Source: Fusobacterium mortiferum (lineage in GTDB: Bacteria > Fusobacteriota > Fusobacteriia > Fusobacteriales > Fusobacteriaceae). From it: DNA of 64,000 nt. Below, in pieces: positions 1 to 8,049 of this stretch (the stretch's first letter is position 1; each line of letters starts with the position of its first letter). The notes below the pieces were generated by a model. It searched no databases. It was not told where the DNA came from and saw only the letters and a program-made list of their open reading frames with translations. Position numbers and translations under genes: made by a program. The DNA lies in the NCBI RefSeq assembly GCF_016900045.1, contig NZ_JACSNP010000008.1:1-64000 (forward strand), written 5' to 3'.

Positions 1-120
1 GGTTCTATAAAGAAAGATTTAAAACTGAAAGATAGAGTTTATAGGTGTTCACATTGTGGAGTAGTAATAGATAGAGATTATAACGCTTCTCTGAATTTAT
101 CTATGTATAAATTAGCATAA
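1..120 (+). pseudogene. tnpB: C-terminal end of an IS200/IS605-family TnpB (OrfB) protein, cut by the window start
   Basis: Reading frame 1 from the first base to a TAA at 118-120 encodes about 39 residues that end a TnpB-type RNA-guided nuclease. The visible part has the second half of the zinc ribbon (Cys-Ser-His-Cys-Gly) followed by Asp-Arg-Asp-Tyr-Asn-Ala-Ser-Leu-Asn, where the last RuvC acidic residue of TnpB proteins lies. The rest of the gene is upstream of the window, so it cannot be said whether the element is intact. I chose pseudogene/partial only because the start is not visible. Confidence 0.85.
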
Positions 121-262
121 TTTCACAAATAAGAAAATGCTAATGTGTAGGACGCGTTGTATCCGAATTTAAGCCTTTGGAGAGTTATATCAAACGAAAG
201 TAGCTTAGGTAAAATCGGACTTGTAGAAGAAGGAAATAAACAAATTTCTATATTTTTATAGA
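121..262 (+). mobile_element. Right end of the IS200/IS605-type element, probably including the guide (omega/re) RNA scaffold
   Basis: The stretch after the TnpB stop is non-coding and has the kind of short structured segments seen at the right end of such elements, with GTAGGACGCG and the CCTTTGGAGAG region as candidate scaffold. The family is known to make a guide RNA from the tnpB 3' end through the right end. The exact end of the element is not visible; I place it before the hydrolase start at 277. No second copy is in the window to define the boundary. Confidence 0.5.
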
Positions 263-276
263 TTTTTGGCAACGGG

Positions 277-1215
277 ATGGAATTGGATTATAAACCAAGT
301 TTTTTATTTAAAAATGGTCATATCAGCACTTGTTTTCCAACTATTTTTAGAAGTGTAGAGGTAAGATATAGAAGAGAGAGAATAAACACCCCAGATTTAG
401 ACTTCATAGATATAGATTGGATAAAAAATGGACATACTAAAGTCATTGTTTTATGTCATGGACTAGAGGGGAGCTCTAGAAGTAAATACATACAGGGAAT
501 GGCTAAATATTTCTCAGAGAGAGGCTGGGACGTTTTAGCTATGAATTATCGTGGTTGTAGCGGAGAGATTAATAGAAAAGTAAAATTCTATAATATGGGA
601 CAGATTGAAGATTTAGAAGTAGTATTAAAAAAGACAGCTGACTATAAAAAAGTGGTAATAGCAGGATTTAGTTTAGGTGGAGGTTTAGTTTTAAACTATT
701 TAGGAAGTCAAAAGGAACTACCTAAAAATATATTTTGTGCTATGGCTGTATCTGCACCATGTGACCCACTTGGAAGTGCAAGAACCTTTGTGAAAAAAGA
801 AAATAAAATTTATACAAGATATTTCATGGATAAATTGAAAAAGAAAATGCTGGAGAAATCTGTTATCTATCCTAAAAAAATAGAGATAGATAAGATTTTA
901 GCATGTGAAACAATAGAGGAGTTTGACAACATATTTACAGCACCTCAATATGGTTATAGAGATGCAGAGGATTATTATGAGAAGGTCAGTCCTAAGAAGG
1001 CTATTCCTTTTATAAAGGTACCTACTTTTATACTAATGGCAGAAGATGACCCTATTATGTCAGAGGAGTGCTATCCTATAAGAGAGGCTAAAAAAAATAA
1101 ACATGTAACTTTACAGATTACAAAGTATGGGGGACATGTAGGTTATGCAAGATTTTTTAAAGAACCATATTGGTTAGAAGAGAGATTATTCTCATATGTT
1201 GAGAATAAAAAATAG
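277..1215 (+). CDS. YheT-like alpha/beta hydrolase
   Basis: This 312-residue protein is an alpha/beta hydrolase of the YheT/COG0429 family, predicted esterases of unknown natural substrate. The nucleophile elbow is Gly-Phe-Ser-Leu-Gly-Gly with Ser132; Asp257/Asp258 in the Ala-Glu-Asp-Asp-Pro segment and His287 in Gly-Gly-His-Val-Gly complete a plausible triad, and His61-Gly near the N-terminus fits the oxyanion region. No signal peptide or membrane segment is seen, so it is probably cytoplasmic. The N-terminus aligns in layout with full-length YheT, so it looks complete although the ribosome binding site (GGGATGG context) is poor. It starts about 15 bases past the presumed end of the IS element, so its promoter may have been replaced by, or lie within, the IS end. 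Confidence 0.85.
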   Translation: MELDYKPSFLFKNGHISTCFPTIFRSVEVRYRRERINTPDLDFIDIDWIKNGHTKVIVLCHGLEGSSRSKYIQGMAKYFSERGWDVLAMNYRGCSGEINRKVKFYNMGQIEDLEVVLKKTADYKKVVIAGFSLGGGLVLNYLGSQKELPKNIFCAMAVSAPCDPLGSARTFVKKENKIYTRYFMDKLKKKMLEKSVIYPKKIEIDKILACETIEEFDNIFTAPQYGYRDAEDYYEKVSPKKAIPFIKVPTFILMAEDDPIMSEECYPIREAKKNKHVTLQITKYGGHVGYARFFKEPYWLEERLFSYVENKK

Positions 1216-1226
1216 AGATATAGAAT

Positions 1227-1267
1227 AAAAAAGCTACTCAAGTATCTTATACAAGAGTAGCTTTTTT
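1227..1267. terminator. Bidirectional terminator between convergent genes
   Basis: A perfect stem, A-rich arm then GCTACTC at 1233-1239 paired with GAGTAGC at 1255-1261, is flanked by A-run and T-run, so it can stop transcription from both the hydrolase and the alcohol dehydrogenase gene. Confidence 0.9.
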
Positions 1268-1271
1268 ATAA

Positions 1272-2438
1272 TTAGTAAGCTTCTTTTAAAATATTTAAAA
1301 TTTCATTGGAAGTTAATTTTTTATATCCACCATCAAGTATGATAGTAGAGTTAGCAATTTTAGGAAGCATATCTTCTGTTGTACCTATCTCTCTCAAAGT
1401 AGTTGGAATACCAAGTTCTTTTATGAAGTCAGCAAGCTTTTCAATTCCAGCAACAGCTATTTCATCTTTTGTTAAGTTTTTATCGTCAACTTTCCAAATC
1501 TTTTTAGCAAATCTTACAAATTTATCTAGTCCATACTTGTAGATATATTTGTAATAAGGGACAGATATAATAGCCAATCCAATACCATGGGCACAATCAG
1601 TATAAGCACCTAGTTGATGTTCAATCATATGAACTTCCCAGTCTTGTGTTTTAGATACCCCTGTAATTGTATTTAAACCAATAGTTGTACACCACATGAT
1701 GTTGCTTCTAGCTTCATAATCTTCAGGATTGTTAAGAGCAACTCTAGCATTATCAATAAGAGCCTCCATAACTCCTTCAAGTATATAATCAGTAGTATTA
1801 TTATCATCACCAGAGAAATATTGTTCCATCAAGTGAGAAAGAGTATCAAATATTCCACTAACCATCTGATATTTAGGAACAGTATAAGTATATTCAGGAT
1901 TTAAGATAGAGAATTTTGGATAAACATCAGGAGAAAAAACTCTTCCATTTTTTAGCATTTTCTCTTCATTAGTTATAACAGAACCACCATTCATTTCAGA
2001 GCCTGTTCCTGCCATAGTTAAAACAGCACCTACAGGAATAATTTTATTGTCTATCTTTTCAAAGTTAACCCAATATCTTTCCCAAGGGTCACCATTGCAA
2101 TAGGCAGATACAGAGATAGCCTTAGAACAATCTATAACTGATCCTCCCCCAACTCCTAAAATTAAATCTACATTATTTTCTCTAACAAGTCTTGCTCCCT
2201 CCATCATCTGTTCATATGTAGGATTAGATTTAATTCCAGCAAGCTCAATAACCTTCTTATCAGCTTCCTTTAAAATAGTTATAATTTTATCATAAAGTCC
2301 ATTTTTTTTAATAGAATTTTTACCATAAACTAAAAGAATAGTTTTTCCATAGTTTTTCAACTCATCTTTTAAATTATTAAGAGATGTTTTTCCAAAGTAG
2401 ATTTTTGTTGGGTTGTAGTAATTAAAATCAAGTTTCAT
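1272..2438 (-). CDS. Iron-containing alcohol dehydrogenase, BdhA/YqhD-like
   Basis: A 388-residue group III (iron-type) alcohol dehydrogenase, nearest in sequence feel to NADH-dependent butanol dehydrogenases and YqhD-type aldehyde reductases. It has the dinucleotide-binding Gly-Val-Gly-Gly-Gly-Ser-Val-Ile-Asp segment (about residues 95-103) and the metal ligands: Asp and His in FDTLSHLMEQ, His in the MIEHQLG segment and His in CAHGIG. It should reduce short aldehydes to alcohols (or the reverse) in the cytoplasm. The start has a GGAGG site at good spacing. Upstream is a 19-bp-spacer MerR-type promoter on the same strand, which suggests induction by an electrophile or aldehyde. The exact substrate cannot be told from sequence. 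Confidence 0.9.
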   Translation of the reverse strand: MKLDFNYYNPTKIYFGKTSLNNLKDELKNYGKTILLVYGKNSIKKNGLYDKIITILKEADKKVIELAGIKSNPTYEQMMEGARLVRENNVDLILGVGGGSVIDCSKAISVSAYCNGDPWERYWVNFEKIDNKIIPVGAVLTMAGTGSEMNGGSVITNEEKMLKNGRVFSPDVYPKFSILNPEYTYTVPKYQMVSGIFDTLSHLMEQYFSGDDNNTTDYILEGVMEALIDNARVALNNPEDYEARSNIMWCTTIGLNTITGVSKTQDWEVHMIEHQLGAYTDCAHGIGLAIISVPYYKYIYKYGLDKFVRFAKKIWKVDDKNLTKDEIAVAGIEKLADFIKELGIPTTLREIGTTEDMLPKIANSTIILDGGYKKLTSNEILNILKEAY

Positions 2439-2527
2439 GTTAAAACCTCCATTAAATATTATTATAGTTTATTGTAATCCTCATAAGTTAAATATATAAA
2501 TTTTCTAATACTTTTTTCTATGTTTTA

Positions 2528-2558
2528 ATTATATTCCTTAGAGTTAACTCTAAGTCAA
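2528..2558 (-). promoter_or_regulatory. MerR-type promoter (19-bp spacer) for the alcohol dehydrogenase
   Basis: On the minus strand there is TTGACT (2553-2558), a 19-base spacer and TATAAT (2528-2533). The spacer contains a perfect 18-bp palindrome, CTTAGAGTTAACTCTAAG (2537-2554). Over-long spacers filled by a palindrome are the hallmark of MerR-family activators; the sequence resembles operators of the AdhR-type aldehyde-responsive members. No MerR gene is in the window. Confidence 0.85.
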
Positions 2559-2583
2559 GAGAAAAAATAAAAAAATAAATATC

Positions 2584-2614
2584 TTGACTTGGAGTGGACT
2601 CTAGATGTTATAAA
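2584..2614 (+). promoter_or_regulatory. MerR-type promoter (19-bp spacer) for the small ORF and aldo/keto reductase
   Basis: TTGACT (2584-2589), a 19-base spacer and TATAAA (2609-2614) on the plus strand. The spacer holds CTTGGAGT-GGACTCTAG, an imperfect version of the palindrome found in the divergent promoter some 50 bases away. The two would answer the same regulator. Confidence 0.8.
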
Positions 2615-2648
2615 AACATATGAAATAATAAATATAGAGGTGAGAAAG

Positions 2649-2783
2649 ATGACAGATAGAGAAAAAAGTATTGTTATAGTTTCAGTTTTTACAGCAAAAG
2701 GGGATATGATAGAATTAGTAAAAATTTTAAGAGAGAATATAGGAGATGAGAGAGCAGAGAATATGAGAAAACTTTTTAAATAA
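2649..2783 (+). CDS. Small protein of 44 residues, unknown function
   Basis: An ATG at 2649 preceded by GAGGTGAG at suitable spacing opens a 44-codon frame that ends just before the aldo/keto reductase gene, 31 bases away. A longer reading of the frame from a TTG at 2589 is unlikely because that codon lies inside the promoter, upstream of any possible transcript start. The product begins MTDREKSIVIVS and has mixed hydrophobic and charged helices without a signal peptide or cysteine. I do not recognise it. Co-transcription with the reductase from the MerR-type promoter suggests a role in the same stress response. Confidence 0.6.
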   Translation: MTDREKSIVIVSVFTAKGDMIELVKILRENIGDERAENMRKLFK

Positions 2784-2814
2784 TTAGGAATATTTTAAGT
2801 GAGGGAAGATAAAT

Positions 2815-3810
2815 ATGAAATATAAAAAACTAGGAAATTCAGATTTAATAGTTTCATCTATCTGTATGGGGTGTATGGGATTTGGAGATTCAAAAAATGG
2901 ACAGCACTCTTGGACTATTGATGAAATGGAGACTAAAAAAATAATAAAATCAGCTTTGGAGTTAGGAATTAATTTTTATGATACAGCATTGGCTTATCAA
3001 AATGGAACAAGTGAAGAATTTACAGGAAAAGCATTGAAAGAGTTAGCTAAAAGAGATGAGTACATAGTAGCTACAAAGTTTCTTCCAAGAAGTTTAAAGG
3101 AGATAGAAAGTAAAGTTTCAGGACAAAAACATATAGAGAATAGTATAAATAGTAGCTTAAAAAATTTGGGACTAGATTATGTTGATTTATATATTTATCA
3201 TATGTGGGATTATAATACTCCACTAGAAGAGATTATGTTAGGATTAGATAATGTAATAAAATCTGGAAAAGCCAGAGCTATAGGGATTTCAAATTGTTTT
3301 GCTTGGCAACTAGCAAAGGCTAATTATTTTGCTAGAGCAAATAGTCTGACAGAGTTTGTATCTATGCAGGGACATTATAATCTCATAGCTAGAGAGGAAG
3401 AAAGAGAGATGATTCCATTTTGTAAGGAGGAAAATATAGCTCTTACTCCATATAGTGCCTTAGCAGGAGGAAGGCTTGCAAAGTATAGAGGAGAAACTTC
3501 AAAAAGATTAGAAGAGGATAGTTATGCAAAGTTTAAATATGATAAAACAGTTGAACTAGATCAACTTATAATTGATAGAGTAGTTGAACTTTCAAAAAAA
3601 TATGGGGTATCAATGACAGAGATTTCACTTGCTTGGTTGCTTACAAAGGTAACTTCACCAATAGTAGGTGCAACAAAGGTTTCACAGGTAGAAGGAATGG
3701 CAAAAGCAGTCGACTTGACACTTTCAGATGAAGATATATCTTATTTAGAGGAGTTATATATTCCACATCAGTTGGTTGGAGTGATGGCTCAAAATTCAAA
3801 AAAATCTTAA
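2815..3810 (+). CDS. Aldo/keto reductase
   Basis: A 331-residue NADPH-type aldo/keto reductase with the full catalytic tetrad: Asp56 (NFYDTA), Tyr61 (AYQNG), Lys88 (ATKF) and His129 (YIYHMW). The fold is a cytoplasmic TIM barrel that reduces aldehydes, ketones or quinones. It starts at an ATG behind GAGGGAAG. It is the second gene of the unit driven by the plus-strand MerR-type promoter, and faces the iron alcohol dehydrogenase gene under a matching promoter, so both reductases probably clear the same kind of carbonyl compound. Subfamily and substrate are not decidable here. Confidence 0.9.
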   Translation: MKYKKLGNSDLIVSSICMGCMGFGDSKNGQHSWTIDEMETKKIIKSALELGINFYDTALAYQNGTSEEFTGKALKELAKRDEYIVATKFLPRSLKEIESKVSGQKHIENSINSSLKNLGLDYVDLYIYHMWDYNTPLEEIMLGLDNVIKSGKARAIGISNCFAWQLAKANYFARANSLTEFVSMQGHYNLIAREEEREMIPFCKEENIALTPYSALAGGRLAKYRGETSKRLEEDSYAKFKYDKTVELDQLIIDRVVELSKKYGVSMTEISLAWLLTKVTSPIVGATKVSQVEGMAKAVDLTLSDEDISYLEELYIPHQLVGVMAQNSKKS

Positions 3811-3825
3811 AAATTCTATAATTGT

Positions 3826-3880
3826 AAAAAAAGTTAGATTAACTAGGATTATATTCCTTTTTAAGTTAATCTAACTTTTT
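3826..3880. terminator. Bidirectional terminator
   Basis: Perfect 12-bp stem GTTAGATTAACT (3833-3844) with AGTTAATCTAAC (3864-3875), A-run before and T-run after; it separates the aldo/keto reductase from the convergent citXG gene. Confidence 0.9.
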
Positions 3881-3914
3881 AAAATATAGAGTAATATTTA
3901 AAAATATTAAGTGG

Positions 3915-5270
3915 TTATTTAAATAGATTCCCAGTATAAACCTTATAAAAAAATATAGTAACAGCAAGTAAATCAGCACTTCCACCAGGGCTAATATTAC
4001 TATCTATATATTTTTTTTCCAAATTTAAAAAATAATCAAACTCTTTACTGAAAACACCACCTTCAGAAAAAATCTTACCCATCTCATTTTTTACTTTTTG
4101 GAGAGTTTCAAAATTATGTCTATAAACAATGGTACTATCTTCAACTCTACTTATAAGATAGACAAGTGTATGGAGAGCTGAAAGATTAATATTATTAGAG
4201 AGCTTAACAGCGGAAGAGAAAACTTCTAATGAACCTTTGAAAATTATATCTAGTCCATTTTTTATCTCACCACGAATGCCAGTAAATCCACTCTCAATAA
4301 ATAACTTCTCACCATGGGTGAGTTTTTTTGAGATATCTATATTTTCAAAATCCTTAAGAATATCCCGAGTCATCTCACAGATAATAGATTGTATATCTTC
4401 AAAATCTCTTTTCTCATATAAAGTTCTAGCAGTTGCTCCAACAGAGATTCCCATTAAAAAAATCATTCCCTTATGTGTATTTACTCCAGAGGTAGTCTTA
4501 AACATCTCTCTTTCAATCTCTTTTCCAATCTCTCTTATTAGATTAAAAGCTATATCTAAAGGGAGAGAAGAGAACATAATTTCAGCTATTTTTTTAAATC
4601 CCTTTTTTAAAGTAAAAGAGCTAGCCAAAAAGGTAAAAAAGTTCATATCTTTATGAGAGCCTTGAGTAAGTGGGGTAACAAGTCCAAATCCGGGGAAGCA
4701 GGATACTTCATAAATCATACCTTCTAAGCTTAAATCAGAAAGGGTAGTAGCTATACTATCCCTAAGTTTTATATAGTTTTGGTATGCTATATATTTTGTA
4801 GCTATACTATCCTTTATCTCTTGATGTGAGTGTTTCATAGTTCTTCCACAGATAAAGGCTAAATCATCACAGATAAGACACTTTCTTTTAGGAAGATTAA
4901 AATCACTTCTAGATAGTCCAACTCCATCTATGTTGTAAACATCTAAATCAACACACCTACCTAATAGATGATTTTCCTCAAAGTGTATAGTAGTTTTTTT
5001 TATTGAATATGCAGACTCATTTATAAAAAAGAGATAGATTTTTCCCTCAAGGTTTTCTAAAATATCTGAGTGAATAATCCTATCTCCAAATATTAATTTT
5101 ATCTCTTCAGAAACTATATCAGTTATCTCAATAGGAAGAGCTTCCCACTTATTTTCACCGGGATAATTTGCTCTTACAGTTAGAAGAGGAACTTGAAATT
5201 TTTTAATAAGAGAGTTTTGTAACTCTACTCTTTTCTCTCTATCATCTAAAAATTTTTTTATATCAAACAT
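3915..5270 (-). CDS. citXG: CitX-CitG fusion: citrate lyase prosthetic-group synthesis and transfer
   Basis: A 451-residue fusion. Residues 1 to about 165 match CitX, the apo-citrate lyase phosphoribosyl-dephospho-CoA transferase, including LLGRCVDLDV (102-111) and the Cys131/Cys134...Cys141 cluster. Residues from about 170 match CitG, the triphosphoribosyl-dephospho-CoA synthase, with PGFGLVTPLTQGSHKDMN (193-210) and GVNTHKGM. Such CitXG fusions are known in several Gram-negative bacteria. The protein makes the 2'-(5''-triphosphoribosyl)-3'-dephospho-CoA group and attaches it to the acyl carrier subunit CitD. The start ATG lies 3 bases after the citC stop, so the two are translated together. 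The citDEF subunit genes are not in the window. Confidence 0.92.
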   Translation of the reverse strand: MFDIKKFLDDREKRVELQNSLIKKFQVPLLTVRANYPGENKWEALPIEITDIVSEEIKLIFGDRIIHSDILENLEGKIYLFFINESAYSIKKTTIHFEENHLLGRCVDLDVYNIDGVGLSRSDFNLPKRKCLICDDLAFICGRTMKHSHQEIKDSIATKYIAYQNYIKLRDSIATTLSDLSLEGMIYEVSCFPGFGLVTPLTQGSHKDMNFFTFLASSFTLKKGFKKIAEIMFSSLPLDIAFNLIREIGKEIEREMFKTTSGVNTHKGMIFLMGISVGATARTLYEKRDFEDIQSIICEMTRDILKDFENIDISKKLTHGEKLFIESGFTGIRGEIKNGLDIIFKGSLEVFSSAVKLSNNINLSALHTLVYLISRVEDSTIVYRHNFETLQKVKNEMGKIFSEGGVFSKEFDYFLNLEKKYIDSNISPGGSADLLAVTIFFYKVYTGNLFK

Positions 5271-5273
5271 AGA

Positions 5274-6311
5274 TTAGTGAGGAGTATTGCTAAGTTTAAG
5301 CTTTTCTCCTATCTCCTTTCCTTGAGGACTCAATAAAAACTCAAGAGTAGATTGCGGAACTAAATTCTTTATTTTATCAAAATCATCTTTTTTAAGAAGT
5401 TCTCTGACATATGAGGCACTTATAGCTTTTCCCTCAATCTCTTTTCTTGGAATAACTATTACCTCTATTCCGTATTTAGGGAGTATATTTTTTAAAGTAG
5501 TGTTATAGATATTAGTTACCTTACAATAGGGCTCTTCTCCTACATATCTTCTATCTATATTGAGTATCTTTCCAAATTTTTCTCCACAGATAGAAGCATC
5601 TAATTTAGTATACTCTATTAGGAAATCATCCTCTTTTCTTAAAAAGTAGTTGGGAAAGGTAGCTGAGGATATAATATACTCAGTTCCCTCTAAAACTTTG
5701 ACGTTATGGAGATGGGCAACACCTTTTTTTACAAGTTCATATCTAATATTGAATGGAAAAATAGACCTATCCTCTTCAACTACAAATATTAAAACCTCCT
5801 CATTTTCACCAGCAACTCTCTCAATCAGATATTGATGACCAAGGGTGAAGGGGTTACAGTTCATAACAATCATAGCTCTTTTTTTAGAGGTATCTATATC
5901 ATATTTTTTTATAATCTTTTCAAGAGTTTTATCAATACTTTTATTTCCCATCTCAAGTAGTATGACTTTATCAGTATGTGCAATCTCTTTATAGCCCATA
6001 TTTTTAAATAACTCACTATTTTCAAGCTTGGTAAATACCATAGAGTGATAGTATCCCTCATCAAACATCTTATTCACAAGATGAGTAAGAAGGTGGGTAG
6101 ATATACCCAGCCCCTGATACTCACTACTGATAGCAAAACACTTTATAATATTTTTTTCCTTTGAAGCAGTAGCTATAATATTTTGATTCTCTCTAGCAAC
6201 AACAGTATAATCGACAGATTTATCAAATTCTAGATTAAATTTTTTTAAAAAGTTAGTAATTTCTTCAAGTTCAACAAAATTATTAGGATTAACTTTATCT
6301 ATATTCAACAA
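5274..6311 (-). CDS. citC: [Citrate (pro-3S)-lyase] ligase, CitC
   Basis: A 345-residue CitC, which acetylates the citrate lyase prosthetic group using acetate and ATP and so switches the enzyme on. The first ~130 residues are a GNAT-like domain (YQGLGISTHLL); the rest is the nucleotidyltransferase-like ligase with the NPFTLGHQYL motif (HxGH-type) and VEEDRSIFPF. No ATG fits: the frame opens with two tandem TTG codons (6311 and 6308) just behind GGAGGAG, and either may be the start; 6308 has the better spacing. The upstream lipoprotein gene ends 31 bases away, so the three genes may form one unit. Confidence 0.92.
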   Translation of the reverse strand: MLNIDKVNPNNFVELEEITNFLKKFNLEFDKSVDYTVVARENQNIIATASKEKNIIKCFAISSEYQGLGISTHLLTHLVNKMFDEGYYHSMVFTKLENSELFKNMGYKEIAHTDKVILLEMGNKSIDKTLEKIIKKYDIDTSKKRAMIVMNCNPFTLGHQYLIERVAGENEEVLIFVVEEDRSIFPFNIRYELVKKGVAHLHNVKVLEGTEYIISSATFPNYFLRKEDDFLIEYTKLDASICGEKFGKILNIDRRYVGEEPYCKVTNIYNTTLKNILPKYGIEVIVIPRKEIEGKAISASYVRELLKKDDFDKIKNLVPQSTLEFLLSPQGKEIGEKLKLSNTPH

Positions 6312-6342
6312 AATCTCCTCCTTTTTGAGAAAAAACTAATAA

Positions 6343-6939
6343 TTAATCAACAATATCCTCACTAGTAGGAGCTGTTTTTGGTAACATATTTCCTAAATCA
6401 ATATTTCCAACTTTATTTTTTATATTATTTAACTTATTAGATACATCTCCAAGATATCCAGTAAATACTTGTTTAGAGACTTCAGTTATCTTATCTCTAT
6501 CCACAGCGAAAAGTGAGTACACAGCAGTGTCGTTCTCCCAAGCTCCCTTTTGAGTAGCATTTTTTAAAGCTAAATCTATAGCATAATCAGATAAGTCATC
6601 AACTACAGGTGTTATGATACCCTTAGAGTAGTTATCGGTATTAAGCATAAAAGTATCAAAGTTTATTTTAACCTCTTTCTTAATTTGCTCTCTTAATAAA
6701 TCTTTAGCTTGTTTATTTGCTTTAGCTTGAGCTATTAATGCCCCACTTTTATCAATAGCTGAATAACCAACAGAGTAAAGCTCGTTTTCAGGATTAATTT
6801 TTGTAGCAATTTGCTCTTGAAGTGCTACAGGTACACTAGGGCTTTTTTTAGGTAGATTTTCATCAATAAAAGTGTTGATTGATGTACATCCAGAAATAAA
6901 AAAAGCAAATATTGAAATAAAAAATATAAATTTTTTCAT
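6343..6939 (-). CDS. Small lipoprotein, LPP20-like
   Basis: A 198-residue protein with a clear type II signal peptide: Lys-Lys, a phenylalanine/isoleucine-rich core and the lipobox Ile-Ser-Gly-Cys with Cys18. The mature part has a central stretch (SVGYSAIDKSGALIAQAKA...) like the LPP20 family of outer-membrane lipoproteins, followed by an alpha-helical segment that ends in a polar tail. Function is unknown. The start ATG has a strong GGAGGG site. It lies upstream of citC on the same strand, which is probably a chance neighbour rather than a functional link. Confidence 0.75.
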   Translation of the reverse strand: MKKFIFFISIFAFFISGCTSINTFIDENLPKKSPSVPVALQEQIATKINPENELYSVGYSAIDKSGALIAQAKANKQAKDLLREQIKKEVKINFDTFMLNTDNYSKGIITPVVDDLSDYAIDLALKNATQKGAWENDTAVYSLFAVDRDKITEVSKQVFTGYLGDVSNKLNNIKNKVGNIDLGNMLPKTAPTSEDIVD

Positions 6940-7136
6940 AAAAAATTCCCTCCGTAAAAAATTTTTTAAAAATTTTAAAAAACGACTGTTTTCTTTAAAT
7001 CCCCAATTTTTAATAGTTTAAAGAGCATTTAGTAATAATATTCTATAATATTAATTAATTAAAATCAAATATTTATTGAAATAATTGAAAAAATCCTATA
7101 AAATTAATTATTAGGAAGAGAAACGAGGAGGCAAAG

Positions 7137-8033
7137 ATGGGATTTTTTTCTTTAAGTAAAAAAAATTTTTCTTTAAATAGTAGAAAGAAATATGTAACAT
7201 TAACAATAGAAAGTAAAGAAAATGAAAAACAAACAGAGCATAAGCATATAGATAATAATCCAACTGGACTATGGGTTAAATGTCCTCACTGTCAAGAGAT
7301 TTTATATAAGGAGGATATTGATAATAACTTAAAAAAATGTCCTAAGTGTGATTACTATTTTGAGATGTCAGCTAGAGAAAGAATTGCACTACTAATTGAT
7401 GAAGGAACATTTGTAGAAGAAGATGCAAATCTATTTTCTCAAAACCCATTAAATTTCCCTCAGTATGAAGAGAAAAATAAAAAAGCTCAACTTGATTGTA
7501 ATATGAATGAGGGAGTAATATCTGGAACTGGAAATATAGATGGTATAAGAGTAAGTATAGCAGCTATGGATTTTAAATTCATGGGTGGAAGTATGGGTTC
7601 TGTAGTAGGAGAAAAGATAACTAGAGCCATGGAGAGGGGTTTACAAGAGAGAATACCAGTAATAGTTGTATGTATGTCAGGGGGAGCGAGAATGCACGAA
7701 GGACTATTTTCCCTTATGCAAATGGCAAAAACTTCAGCAGCAGCTGAAAAGTTAAGAGAGGCTGGAGTTCCTTATATAGCTATTCCAGTTAATCCAACAA
7801 CAGGAGGAGTTACAGCTTCTTTTGCTATGTTAGGGGATATAATTGTAAGTGAACCTAAAGCTATGATAGGATTTGCTGGTAGAAGAGTTATTGAGCAAAC
7901 AATTAAGCAGAAACTTCCAGATGAATTCCAAACAAGTGAATTTTTACTAAAATGTGGAATGATAGATGTAATAACTAAGAGAGAGGATATGAAGGCTACA
8001 TTACACAATATTTTAAGTAATTTAGTAGGATAA
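7137..8033 (+). CDS. accD: Acetyl-CoA carboxylase carboxyltransferase subunit beta
   Basis: A 298-residue AccD. It has the N-terminal four-cysteine zinc finger (Cys49, Cys52, Cys68, Cys71) and the crotonase-like carboxyltransferase core with [14 protein letters not shown] and the ARMHEGL and GGVTASFAM segments. With AccA it transfers the carboxyl group from biotin to acetyl-CoA to make malonyl-CoA for fatty-acid synthesis. The ~45 residues before the zinc finger are longer and more basic than usual, but the ATG has a very good GAGGAGG site, so the start stands. It is the first gene of an accD-accA-pfkA operon. Confidence 0.96.
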   Translation: MGFFSLSKKNFSLNSRKKYVTLTIESKENEKQTEHKHIDNNPTGLWVKCPHCQEILYKEDIDNNLKKCPKCDYYFEMSARERIALLIDEGTFVEEDANLFSQNPLNFPQYEEKNKKAQLDCNMNEGVISGTGNIDGIRVSIAAMDFKFMGGSMGSVVGEKITRAMERGLQERIPVIVVCMSGGARMHEGLFSLMQMAKTSAAAEKLREAGVPYIAIPVNPTTGGVTASFAMLGDIIVSEPKAMIGFAGRRVIEQTIKQKLPDEFQTSEFLLKCGMIDVITKREDMKATLHNILSNLVG

Positions 8034-8049
8034 TTTTTGGGAGGCAAAA

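Noticed and set aside
2589-2783. 64-residue version of the small protein starting at TTG 2589
   Set aside because: The TTG is within the -35 region of the MerR-type promoter, upstream of any transcript; ATG 2649 has the ribosome site.
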